Shown: in pieces, positions 18,536 to 26,429 of the stretch
Layout of the letters: the number at the start of each line of letters is the position of its first letter
Position numbering within the stretch: the stretch's first letter is position 1
Translations under genes and position numbers: made by a program
The notes under the pieces: generated by a model
Database searches by the model: none
The model's input: only the letters and a program-made list of their open reading frames with translations
What the model was told of the DNA's origin: nothing
Assembly (NCBI GenBank): GCA_037718865.1
Contig: JBBJMP010000007.1
Coordinates: 261,056 to 325,055, forward strand
DNA length: 64,000 nt
Direction of reading: 5' to 3'
Source of the DNA: JADCRZ01 sp037718865
GTDB taxonomy: Bacteria > Bacteroidota > Bacteroidia > Chitinophagales > Chitinophagaceae

Positions 18536-19699
18536 TTAGAGTTGTTTCTGTTTTACCAGGCCGGATGGCAGTGGCTGCCATCCTGTATTCGGTCCGTGTA
18601 CTACAAGGGTGCCATTCTGCAATATCTCCATACGGTCGATAAAAACCACCCTATTATTGCCGGTGGCATTTGTTCGCCCATGATACACGCAAAACATTTC
18701 TTTTTTATCCGGTGAAAAGGTAACACTGTTATGCCCAGTACCGGTGACATCGCCTTTCCGGTGAACATTTTTTTCCAGAACAGGATTATTAGCAGCTTTT
18801 TTATATGGTCCGAGCGGGCCTTTTGCGGTGGCATAGCCAACGGAATAATTTTCTCCCGCAAAATGATTGGCAGAATACATTATGTAATAAGTACCGCCCT
18901 TCCTGAACGTATAAGAACCTTCTGTCCAGCGACGGTTTACCTCTCTTGATGTAACAGAGCGGCTCTCCCATTCGGCCTGCGAATCGCTGATCTTTACGGG
19001 CGGACGCAACAACATTACCGGCTCACCAATAGTGCCGCTGAAATCAGGTTTAAGCTCAACGCCATATACCCAGCTTTCTTCAATGTCCTTGTACCATCCG
19101 TTTTTGCGGGCAAGGTCTGCTATTTCGCTTTCTACAGCATGTTTGTAACAGCACCGGGAATAATACAGATAGATCCTCCCGTCATCGTTAAAGAAAACGT
19201 TGCCATCGATAATAGGATACCCGGGATCAAAAACAGGTTTATCGCTCAATTCAACAAATGGACCGGTCGGCTTATCGGCAACGGCAACCCCTATGCGAAA
19301 ATTTTCCAGTTCTTTCGTGGGGTTATTCTTCCACTGGGCACTAAAAAACATGTAATATTTCGATTTCACCTTATACACTTCAGGGGCCCAGAAGGAATGC
19401 ATGGTCCAGGAGTCTGGCGTATTTCCTGTATAAACCTGTCCCTCATACTTCCAGTTGGCCAGGTCAGCTGAGGAATAGGCTGAAAAGCCATCGCGGGCAC
19501 CCCCACCGGTGCCATACATATAGTAACGGCCGTTATCGTCGTACAAAATATATGGGTCCCCAAAATTAACGGGTAACGGATTTTTATAACCGGCAGCCTG
19601 CGCGGCAGTGACCGGAACATTTTTTTCCTGCGCCAGGGAAATGTTTGCATGGATAAAGCTGATGGCAGTAACCACCAAACAAACGAATGCTTTTTTCAT
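18536..19699 (-). CDS. Glycoside hydrolase family 43 protein (secreted)
   Basis: A 387-residue protein with a signal peptide (MKKAFVCLVVTAISFIHANI, cleavage near LAQE). The GH43 five-bladed propeller is recognisable by its three carboxylates: base Asp in PVNFGDPYILYDD (near residue 48), pKa-tuning Asp in IIDGNVFFNDDGRIYLYYS (near 166), and acid Glu in RWTEGSYTFRKGGTYYIMYS (near 257). SFWAPEVYK is also typical. The family includes beta-xylosidases, alpha-arabinofuranosidases and arabinanases; specificity cannot be decided here. It is the first gene of a two-gene operon with a Gfo/Idh oxidoreductase. The TTGTTATG triplet-like repeat just upstream (about 19700-19722) may belong to the leader. 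Confidence 0.9.
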   Translation of the reverse strand: MKKAFVCLVVTAISFIHANISLAQEKNVPVTAAQAAGYKNPLPVNFGDPYILYDDNGRYYMYGTGGGARDGFSAYSSADLANWKYEGQVYTGNTPDSWTMHSFWAPEVYKVKSKYYMFFSAQWKNNPTKELENFRIGVAVADKPTGPFVELSDKPVFDPGYPIIDGNVFFNDDGRIYLYYSRCCYKHAVESEIADLARKNGWYKDIEESWVYGVELKPDFSGTIGEPVMLLRPPVKISDSQAEWESRSVTSREVNRRWTEGSYTFRKGGTYYIMYSANHFAGENYSVGYATAKGPLGPYKKAANNPVLEKNVHRKGDVTGTGHNSVTFSPDKKEMFCVYHGRTNATGNNRVVFIDRMEILQNGTLVVHGPNTGWQPLPSGLVKQKQL

Positions 19700-19774
19700 G
19701 TTGTTATGTTGTTATGTTGTTGAAATGAAACTTACAAAAATAATGACAGCGCATTTCTCAATTTTTTGTTCTTT

Positions 19775-19827
19775 GATCAGCCTGCTCGCGGGTGGTTGGT
19801 GAAAACACCAACCACGGGCCACTGATC
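19775..19827. repeat. Short palindromic repeat, GTGGTTGGTG type (copy 1)
   Basis: A perfect 10-bp stem, GTGGTTGGTG (19792-19801), AAAA loop, CACCAACCAC (19806-19815). An outer GATCAG (19775-19780) pairs with CTGATC (19822-19827), giving a two-tier hairpin. It is followed by ACATCTGACATCTCACATC hexamers (about 19829-19847). The same core recurs at 26146-26189. The gap separates GH43 from ppk1, both leftward. Confidence 0.75.
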
Positions 19828-19864
19828 TCACATCTGACATCTCACATCAATGGATTCTCTGTCA

Positions 19865-22105
19865 TCAGGCTGGCCGTATGCATAGATCGATGCTCCTTTT
19901 TGCTGCAAGAAATTGATAAATAGATTCCTGCGACCTGACGGGACTTGATCCATCAGCTCTGACTGTGTTATTCAGGTTATGATCAATGTTAACACCCTGC
20001 ACATTATCTGACAGCTGAAGCCTGACCATATGAAGCAGGTCTTTTTTATACTGATGATCATAAACAGGGAAGCATACTTCAATCCTACGGTATATATTCC
20101 TGTTCATCCAATCCGCAGAACCCATGAACACTTCTTCATTTCCGTTATTGTGAAAAATAAAGATCCTGCCGTGTTCAAGATAACGGTCTACTATACGGGT
20201 AACGGAAATATGATCGCTCATTCCCTTAACACCGGGTACGATACAACAGATGCTTCTCACTATAAGATTTACCTTGACGCCCGCCCTGGATGCTTCGTAC
20301 AGTTTGTTTATTAATAGTTTCTCTTCAAGATTATTTACTTTAATGGTGATTTCTGCAGGTAACCCTGACTTTTGATTTGTTATTTCGCGCTCGATAAGAT
20401 CAATAAATCGGGTTTGCAAATTGTACTGTGCCACCAATAAATGATTGAACTTGTTAGCGGCGTCTTTCACCTGTTTTTTGTTTAACAGCAAAAAGATCTG
20501 CTCCACTTCCTCAAGCATCTCCTTATGGGCAGTAAGCAAGACATGATCTGTATAAAACCGGGACGTGTTCTCATTTAAATTGCCGGTAGCCAGCAAGCCA
20601 AGGCGGTAAATGCCGGATGAACCCGTTCTCTTGACCAACGCTATCTTGGCATGAACCTTAAGGCTGTTTTCAGAATACACGACACTGATCCCGTTTGCTT
20701 TAAATTTCTTAGCCCATTTGAGGTTGTTGGCTTCATCAAACCTTGCCTTTAGCTCCATGAACACTTTAACACTTTTACCATTTGCACTGGCAGAAATCAG
20801 TGCGTTGCCAATCCGGGAATCGCTGGCTAACCGGTACATGGTAGTATAGATTTCTGTGACATCACTATCTATGGCAGCTTCATTGAAAAAACGGAGCACC
20901 GTATCGTACGATTGGTATGGCGTATGCAGAAGGATGTCCCGGGCGACCACGTAATCCAGCAGACATTGAAATTGATTAACCCTGATAGCCGGCCATCCTG
21001 GATACTTCAGGGCAGGATTGAAAATGTTGACCCCGTTCAGGTCTTTAAGATTATGATAAGGGCCGCCTTCAACAGTAATCGCTTCCTGCAGGCCCAGCCT
21101 TTCTATGATCAAATGCAGCGAATGTGCCGGAAATCCCTGTTGGTATAAAAAACGGGTGGCATATCCAAAATCCCGTTTTGCAATTTGCCGCTCAATCTTG
21201 TCGGCAACGTCCCCTTCGAATTCGTCTTCCAGAGAAATTTCCGCATCCCTGGTTACTTTAAAATTAAAACTGCCCGTTAAAACGGCTGGTTTTAATACCT
21301 GCGGCAGATGGGCCCTTATGATATCTTCCAAAAAGACGATGTATTGATGATCGTCCTGCATGACATTGTAGAACCGGGGAAGATGTGCCGTGGGTATATT
21401 AATGATAATAATTTCTGCTGTATCAGCTGCCCCTTCCGTAAAAACAGCCAGGTATAACTGATTATTTACCGGAAAGAAAATTTTTTTTGATGAACGCAGG
21501 TAAACAGGCTGTAAAAAGGCAAGCACATTGCAAAAAAAATAATCAGACAATTGCGGCATAATGGCGACAGGCAGGAGATCACCATATAACAGGTAGGCAC
21601 CATGTTCAGAGAGTTTAGGTATCAGGTGCCTGATAATATTACCGAAACGCTCCAATTGCTTTTTTATTCTTTCGTTTGCTGCCAATACTATGCTATGGAC
21701 ACTTGTTTGCGCTCCCTGTATTGCTTCTTTTTTAGCGGCTAATTTTTGCAAGGCAAGAAGGGCTGGAATGCGAACCCGGTAGAACTCATCGAGGTTGGAT
21801 GAATAGATAGACAGAAAACTGAGCCTTTCCAATAGCGGAACAGTATCTCTTTCCGCTTCCATCAATACTCTTTCATTAAACGAAAGCCAGCTAAGGTCGC
21901 GATCGAAATAAGCCAGGTCTACAGGTTGGCTCACCGGTTGTCCGGATAGATGTCCGTCAGTGCTGAGATTGTTGTCAGTGAGGATTGAATTGGGGAAAAA
22001 CGCTTTTTCAACAGGTCGGCGAACTCCCTGTTCGGATACGTGCAACGGAGTACTGCCAGACCTGAAGACTCTTAACTGAAAGATCCATTTGATAAATGTA
22101 TTCAT
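19865..22105 (-). CDS. ppk1: Polyphosphate kinase 1
   Basis: A 746-residue cytoplasmic enzyme that reversibly transfers the ATP gamma-phosphate to polyphosphate. The family N-terminal motif FDRDLSWLSFNERVL sits at residues 68-82, the NLDEFYRVRIP motif follows, and the phospholipase-D-like catalytic half shows the phosphorylated-histidine motif SLKVHAKIALVKR, the TGNLNENTSRFYTDH segment and EHGRIFIFHNNG. The protein is longer than usual: about 50 residues (MNTFIKWIFQLRVFRSG and a polar stretch) precede the conserved start, and no internal ATG lies between them. It is 60 bp downstream of a PhoX-like phosphatase gene on the same strand, so the two may be co-expressed for phosphate handling. A palindromic repeat lies just downstream. 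Confidence 0.95.
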   Translation of the reverse strand: MNTFIKWIFQLRVFRSGSTPLHVSEQGVRRPVEKAFFPNSILTDNNLSTDGHLSGQPVSQPVDLAYFDRDLSWLSFNERVLMEAERDTVPLLERLSFLSIYSSNLDEFYRVRIPALLALQKLAAKKEAIQGAQTSVHSIVLAANERIKKQLERFGNIIRHLIPKLSEHGAYLLYGDLLPVAIMPQLSDYFFCNVLAFLQPVYLRSSKKIFFPVNNQLYLAVFTEGAADTAEIIIINIPTAHLPRFYNVMQDDHQYIVFLEDIIRAHLPQVLKPAVLTGSFNFKVTRDAEISLEDEFEGDVADKIERQIAKRDFGYATRFLYQQGFPAHSLHLIIERLGLQEAITVEGGPYHNLKDLNGVNIFNPALKYPGWPAIRVNQFQCLLDYVVARDILLHTPYQSYDTVLRFFNEAAIDSDVTEIYTTMYRLASDSRIGNALISASANGKSVKVFMELKARFDEANNLKWAKKFKANGISVVYSENSLKVHAKIALVKRTGSSGIYRLGLLATGNLNENTSRFYTDHVLLTAHKEMLEEVEQIFLLLNKKQVKDAANKFNHLLVAQYNLQTRFIDLIEREITNQKSGLPAEITIKVNNLEEKLLINKLYEASRAGVKVNLIVRSICCIVPGVKGMSDHISVTRIVDRYLEHGRIFIFHNNGNEEVFMGSADWMNRNIYRRIEVCFPVYDHQYKKDLLHMVRLQLSDNVQGVNIDHNLNNTVRADGSSPVRSQESIYQFLAAKRSIDLCIRPA

Positions 22106-22165
22106 GCTCCCTACCGCATTTAGAAATAAACCTTACTACATAGCTAACGGTGATGTATAACGTTG

Positions 22166-23575
22166 CTAAATTAAGCGCTTTTTCCAGGGACCTTTGATAG
22201 CGATGGTAATTCCCGGTTCCTGGATGTTAACAAAAAAAGTTTCTCCGGTTGGTGAAAATACACCTCCCGCAAACTCAGATGGATACCCGATATTTTCGGC
22301 AAACTTATAAAATTTACCTTCAGGTGTCACCCCTACGATAAATGGATGGGGGTTGTCTTCGCATAAAATCAGGTCGCCCCAGGGCGAAACGGTCAGGTTG
22401 TCGCAAGACTTGACGATGTGATGATCGTTGGGTTCTATAAACAGTTCCAGCTTACCCGGAGATCTTTTTTCATCCACACTGCCTTCCTGCTTACCAGGTA
22501 TATACCGGAATACCTGTCCCAGGGTCAACTTGCCACCATTCGTACAGGCAAAATACAGTTCTCCTTTTCCAAACCAGATTCCTTCCCCCCTTGCGAAGCG
22601 GGCAGCTCCGTTGCTGAAACCTTGCTCCCGGAGGTTATCAAGCGGAGAATCGACCTGGTCGATATCAATCCATTCCACATCAAACAAAGTTCTGACAGGA
22701 AACCGGATAGTGTTCAGGCTTTCCCAATTGCGCGTGTCCATGCTTTTATGATCCTTAACAACGAGCGCCTGTAATTTACCTCCCTGGAGCAGATTCCTTT
22801 GCTTATCGGGCACATAACGGTAGAACAGGCCATCAGGCCTGTCTTCGGTGAGGTATACAATACTTGTCTGGGGATCGACCGCTACTGCTTCATGATTCAT
22901 CCTTCCCATGTGTTTTATGGGAATAGCTTTACCCAGGCCGGCCTTATCCGTTGCAGGAACTTCAAAGACGTAACCATGCTCTTTTTCTGATGTGGAATCA
23001 CCGCCAGGCATGTGCGTTGACTCTTCACAGGAAAGCCAACTCTTCCAGGGTGTGACGCCGCCAGCACAATTGCGGGCAGTACCTCCAAGGCTAAGGAACT
23101 GTTTTACTACTTTACCGTTTATATGATCATACACAATCGTGGTAGTTCCTCCGAGTTCAGGAAGCCGGCCTTTTCCAGCATCATAAAGGCTGTCGGCATC
23201 CACCTTTGAAAGAAGTTTGTTATTAGGGCCGAAAGCTCCCTCCTCCGGGGTATTTGCGCTGTTCTCGTGGTTGCGGATAATAATGGTCTTGCCTTTAGAT
23301 CCTGCAAATGTTCCCATCCCGTCTGCACGGCCTGGTACTATAAGCCCATCATCCATCCGGTCGCCTTTTTTAGAAATGACCTGATACGAAAAACCTTTTG
23401 GAAGATTAATTAGTCTGGCAGAGTCAGTTGCCAACGGCCCGAATCCTTCATTTAAATTTTCACTGGACCAGCTTCGAAATAAATGCGCATCAAGTTGATA
23501 CAATCCAAAAAAGCCGAGGCCGACTATTCCTGAATTTTTTAAAAACTGACGCCTTGAACCTGTCTTCTCCTTCAT
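22166..23575 (-). CDS. PhoX-type alkaline phosphatase (DUF839), Tat-exported
   Basis: A 469-residue protein with a canonical twin-arginine signal, GSRRQFLKNSGIVGLGFFGL, at residues 6-25. The mature part is of the PhoX/DUF839 family: LPKGFSYQVISKKG, IIIRNHEN, NCAGGVTPWKSWLSCEES (near 167-184) and a late LTVSPWGDLILCEDNPHPF. PhoX enzymes fold in the cytoplasm with metal cofactors, are exported by Tat and release phosphate from monoesters in the periplasm. The neighbouring polyphosphate kinase 60 bp downstream fits phosphate scavenging and storage. No PhoB-type box can be recognised upstream. Some DUF839 members have no proven phosphatase activity, so the function is family-based. Confidence 0.88.
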   Translation of the reverse strand: MKEKTGSRRQFLKNSGIVGLGFFGLYQLDAHLFRSWSSENLNEGFGPLATDSARLINLPKGFSYQVISKKGDRMDDGLIVPGRADGMGTFAGSKGKTIIIRNHENSANTPEEGAFGPNNKLLSKVDADSLYDAGKGRLPELGGTTTIVYDHINGKVVKQFLSLGGTARNCAGGVTPWKSWLSCEESTHMPGGDSTSEKEHGYVFEVPATDKAGLGKAIPIKHMGRMNHEAVAVDPQTSIVYLTEDRPDGLFYRYVPDKQRNLLQGGKLQALVVKDHKSMDTRNWESLNTIRFPVRTLFDVEWIDIDQVDSPLDNLREQGFSNGAARFARGEGIWFGKGELYFACTNGGKLTLGQVFRYIPGKQEGSVDEKRSPGKLELFIEPNDHHIVKSCDNLTVSPWGDLILCEDNPHPFIVGVTPEGKFYKFAENIGYPSEFAGGVFSPTGETFFVNIQEPGITIAIKGPWKKRLI

Positions 23576-23635
23576 TTGATCAACTGTTTAATAAATAATT
23601 TGCATTAAAATTGGCTATATACGCTCGTGTTAGAC

Positions 23636-26089
23636 TTAAAAACTTTCCTCGGAACCATCGGTTTTTTTAGGCTTAACCTGCTTTGATTGCCGGATCCGGT
23701 AATTGAAGGTAAGATTCAACTGCCGTCTGCGGGCCAGCACGTTTCCCTCAGTATAAAAGTTAGCTCCCTCCGCAATGGACCGCATCCTGCGGGAGTTAAA
23801 TACATCCAGCACAGTAAAGTTAAGCGTGCCTTTTCCAAAAAAAATATCCTTACTTACGGAAAAATCAGTGTAATACAGTGATTTGCGTTTACCCTGCGCC
23901 GTTTTCTGTGGTGCTTCGTAGTTTGCCCTTAGCTGAAAGTCAATATTTTCGGGTAGTGCAAACCGTGAGGTTTGCCGCACGAACCAGCTATACGTTGACG
24001 TCCGGTAGGTTTTGGCAATATTGCTTCCATCGATATCCGCATGAAAAAAATTCATATTCAGGTCCAGCTTCCACCAGGTGAATGGTGAATACGCGCTGAT
24101 AAATTCAGCACCGAACGCTTTTTCCGATAACAGGTTTTCGGGCATGGTCACTGAATTACCCCCGGCATCCACTTTCCGGATCCGGTCTATTTTATCAATG
24201 GTATTCCGGTAATAAATCGAAGATGACAATGATCCTTTATTAAAGCTTTTGAGATGCCCGATTTCCAGTACATCGCTGAATTCGGGATTGAGATCCGGGT
24301 TACCGCTGGAGAAATTACGGCTGTCTGAAAATGTCATGAAGGGGCTTAGGTCATTGTATACCGGCCTTCGGACTCTCCGGCTATAACTTAATTGAACGGC
24401 ATTGTCTTCAGGTATGTCAAGTGACAGGTGTGCACTGGGAAACAGGTTCACGTAATTGCGCGGATTTACTTCTTTGGTTTCCTGAAGCGTGGTTTTAACA
24501 TCTGTCCATTCGGCACGTAGCCCGGCCTGGTAGGATAATTTACCGGTCTTGTTTCCAATAATACCGTAGACAGCGTGAATATTTTCGTCGTATAAAAATA
24601 TATTATACAGTCCGGGCAAAGGTGTGTATTGGCCCGAAGCGTTTTTTTCGCTTACGAGGTAATCATTCACCATGTTGCGGAAACTACTTCGAATGCCGGA
24701 TTCAAATTTTCCTTCCTTGCCAACAGGTTGTACATAATCCAACTGCAATAACCATTGTTTTTCATATTCGTCGTTTGCCGAAGTCTGAACGATGCCTTTT
24801 GCACTGTTGGTGGTGCCGTCAGGTTTAAAATAATTTTGGGTAAAAAGCTGTTCCGAGCTTTCCCAATTGTCCAGGAACTTCACTTCTGCAATCAATTCCT
24901 GTCCCTTTGCCGCAAACGATTTTTTGTATACTAAGGAATATTCCGAGTTCGGTTCAATTTCATCTTCATCCTGCTTCCTGGTAATGATGCTTCTCAAATT
25001 AGACATGGAATTCAGATAGTCCTTGTAGACAATATCGGTTACACGGTTTACATCGCTGCGACGGAAAAGGTAAGAAGCGGTAAGTATACTTTTCTCCGTA
25101 AAATAATAATCCAGTCCGCCACGTATATTATTGTTAAACCCCCTTATCACCGATCGATTATTTTGATCAAGGATAAATGTGGTGTCCTGGTGATACACTT
25201 CCTGGTATAAAGAACTTTGTGCGGGTTGTTTGCGAAAAGCAATACCGTAATTGATAAAAAAATTAATCTTTTTATGACGGTAATTAAAATTGGCAGCCAA
25301 CCCATAGTTGGCCGGATTCCCTGATGTGGCTTCGACAGAACCGTTAAACCCCTGCTTCTGGTCCTTCTTTAATATAATATTCAGTATGCCCGCCATTCCT
25401 TCGGCCTCGTAGCGCGCAGAAGGGTTTGTGATAATCTCCACCCGTTCAATCAAACTTCCTTGCAGCTGTTGCAGTCCGCTTCCTCCTTTAAAGCTTACCA
25501 GGCCAGAAGGCTTTCCATCGATCAGGATGCGCAAATTATCACTTCCCCTGAGTTTTATGTTTCCTTCTGGGTCTACTGAAACAGAAGGGATGTTGGTGAG
25601 AATGTCTATGGCTGAACCTCCGGCATTTGCGAGGTCAGTTCCTACATTAAATATCTTCTTGTCTAATGAAAGTTGCATCGAGCTCTTTTCTGCCTGCACT
25701 ACCACCTCGTTCAACACGTTTGATGCATGCACCAGTTTTGTTGTTCCCAGGTCTATCGTCTGGCCTTCTTTTAATAATAGAATTTCCCCGGTTCTGTACG
25801 ATGTGTATCCAATAAAATCGATTACTGCGTAATACCTGCCCAAACCCGTCTCTATTGAAAACGTTCCGTCTTCTGCTGCCATAATTCCATTAACCAGTTT
25901 TTTGGCCTGACTGGTGAATACCCTGATGTTGGCAAAAGATAACGGCCCTGAAGATGTGGAATCCAGGATCCTCCCTTTCACTATTCCCTTACCTACGGAC
26001 TGAGCTGAAAGTTTTCCATCCGGAAAGACAGGGAGAAAAAATATGGTTAACGGGATGAAGTAAAGTATGACTTGTCTGACACGATGCAT
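23636..26089 (-). CDS. Outer-membrane TonB-dependent receptor-like beta-barrel protein
   Basis: About 817 residues from ATG 26089 (MHRVRQVILYFIPLTIFFL), which gives a normal signal peptide. The open frame extends to 26185, but those 32 extra codons run into an intergenic palindrome, so I reject the longer start. Order: carboxypeptidase-regulatory-like domain (about 35-115, GIVKGRILDSTSSGPLSFANIRVF), plug with LNEVVVQAEKSSMQLSLDKKIF and GSAIDILTNIPSVSVDPEGNIKLRG (about 125-190), then a long beta-barrel of the outer-membrane barrel family. It belongs to the single-gene receptor type with no SusD partner. The ligand is unknown. It lies 60 bp upstream of phoX on the same strand, so receptor, phoX and ppk1 could form one leftward transcript. 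Confidence 0.85.
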   Translation of the reverse strand: MHRVRQVILYFIPLTIFFLPVFPDGKLSAQSVGKGIVKGRILDSTSSGPLSFANIRVFTSQAKKLVNGIMAAEDGTFSIETGLGRYYAVIDFIGYTSYRTGEILLLKEGQTIDLGTTKLVHASNVLNEVVVQAEKSSMQLSLDKKIFNVGTDLANAGGSAIDILTNIPSVSVDPEGNIKLRGSDNLRILIDGKPSGLVSFKGGSGLQQLQGSLIERVEIITNPSARYEAEGMAGILNIILKKDQKQGFNGSVEATSGNPANYGLAANFNYRHKKINFFINYGIAFRKQPAQSSLYQEVYHQDTTFILDQNNRSVIRGFNNNIRGGLDYYFTEKSILTASYLFRRSDVNRVTDIVYKDYLNSMSNLRSIITRKQDEDEIEPNSEYSLVYKKSFAAKGQELIAEVKFLDNWESSEQLFTQNYFKPDGTTNSAKGIVQTSANDEYEKQWLLQLDYVQPVGKEGKFESGIRSSFRNMVNDYLVSEKNASGQYTPLPGLYNIFLYDENIHAVYGIIGNKTGKLSYQAGLRAEWTDVKTTLQETKEVNPRNYVNLFPSAHLSLDIPEDNAVQLSYSRRVRRPVYNDLSPFMTFSDSRNFSSGNPDLNPEFSDVLEIGHLKSFNKGSLSSSIYYRNTIDKIDRIRKVDAGGNSVTMPENLLSEKAFGAEFISAYSPFTWWKLDLNMNFFHADIDGSNIAKTYRTSTYSWFVRQTSRFALPENIDFQLRANYEAPQKTAQGKRKSLYYTDFSVSKDIFFGKGTLNFTVLDVFNSRRMRSIAEGANFYTEGNVLARRRQLNLTFNYRIRQSKQVKPKKTDGSEESF

Positions 26090-26145
26090 GTTTATACAGA
26101 TAAAAGTGACCTTTACGGAAAACCAAATGTATACTAATTCATTGC

Positions 26146-26189
26146 CTTCGTGCAAGTGGTTGGTGGAAACACCAACCACTTGCACGAAG
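26146..26189. repeat. Short palindromic repeat, GTGGTTGGTG type (copy 2, 20-bp stem)
   Basis: A perfect 20-bp stem, CTTCGTGCAAGTGGTTGGTG (26146-26165), GAAA loop, and its exact complement at 26170-26189. The inner ten base pairs equal those of the hairpin at 19792-19815, while the outer arms differ. Perfect arms with differing outer sequence suggest compensatory change in a maintained structure. It lies upstream of the receptor gene and directly downstream of a small peptide gene. Confidence 0.8.
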
Positions 26190-26204
26190 ATCGTTGATAG
26201 TAAA

Positions 26205-26309
26205 TCATTCCAGCGATTCTGCAGATGTGTTTACCTGATCAGCGAGATAAAGGAATACAATAGCTCCTATAATTCCTGTAATAACAGCGGTAATGAGTAT
26301 GCCTTTCAT
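26205..26309 (-). CDS. Small membrane peptide, 34 residues
   Basis: ATG at 26307-26309, TGA at 26205-26207. The peptide starts MKGILITAVITGIIGAIVFL, followed by YLADQVNTSAESLE: one Gly-zipper-like membrane helix with a short polar tail, like the helix of YtxH-type small proteins. It is too short for ordinary gene finders. It lies between the DUF4142 gene's terminator and a palindromic repeat, on the same strand as both neighbours. A clean single-helix layout without rare-looking residues argues it is real; nothing further about function can be said. Confidence 0.5.
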   Translation of the reverse strand: MKGILITAVITGIIGAIVFLYLADQVNTSAESLE

Positions 26310-26374
26310 AAAAATAATTATTTATTGGTGCAAGTTATGTACGATTTACTACAATGCGAGACAAGGGATACACG

Positions 26375-26401
26375 AAAAAAGCGGCAATTAAGCCGCTTTT
26401 T
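26375..26401 (-). terminator. Hairpin terminator downstream of the DUF4142 gene
   Basis: On the plus strand, AAAAA-GCGGC, a six-base loop, GCCGC-TTTTT (stem 26376-26385 with 26392-26401). Read leftward it ends the DUF4142 transcript 29 bp after its stop codon, with a T-run on the correct side; it is symmetric enough to work in both directions. Confidence 0.8.
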
Positions 26402-26429
26402 CTGAGTTTCATGGTTAAGCTGTTATTCT

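Noticed and set aside
26067..26405. Rightward 112-codon frame upstream of the receptor gene
   Set aside because: It crosses a perfect palindrome and a terminator and lies opposite a more protein-like 34-residue peptide.
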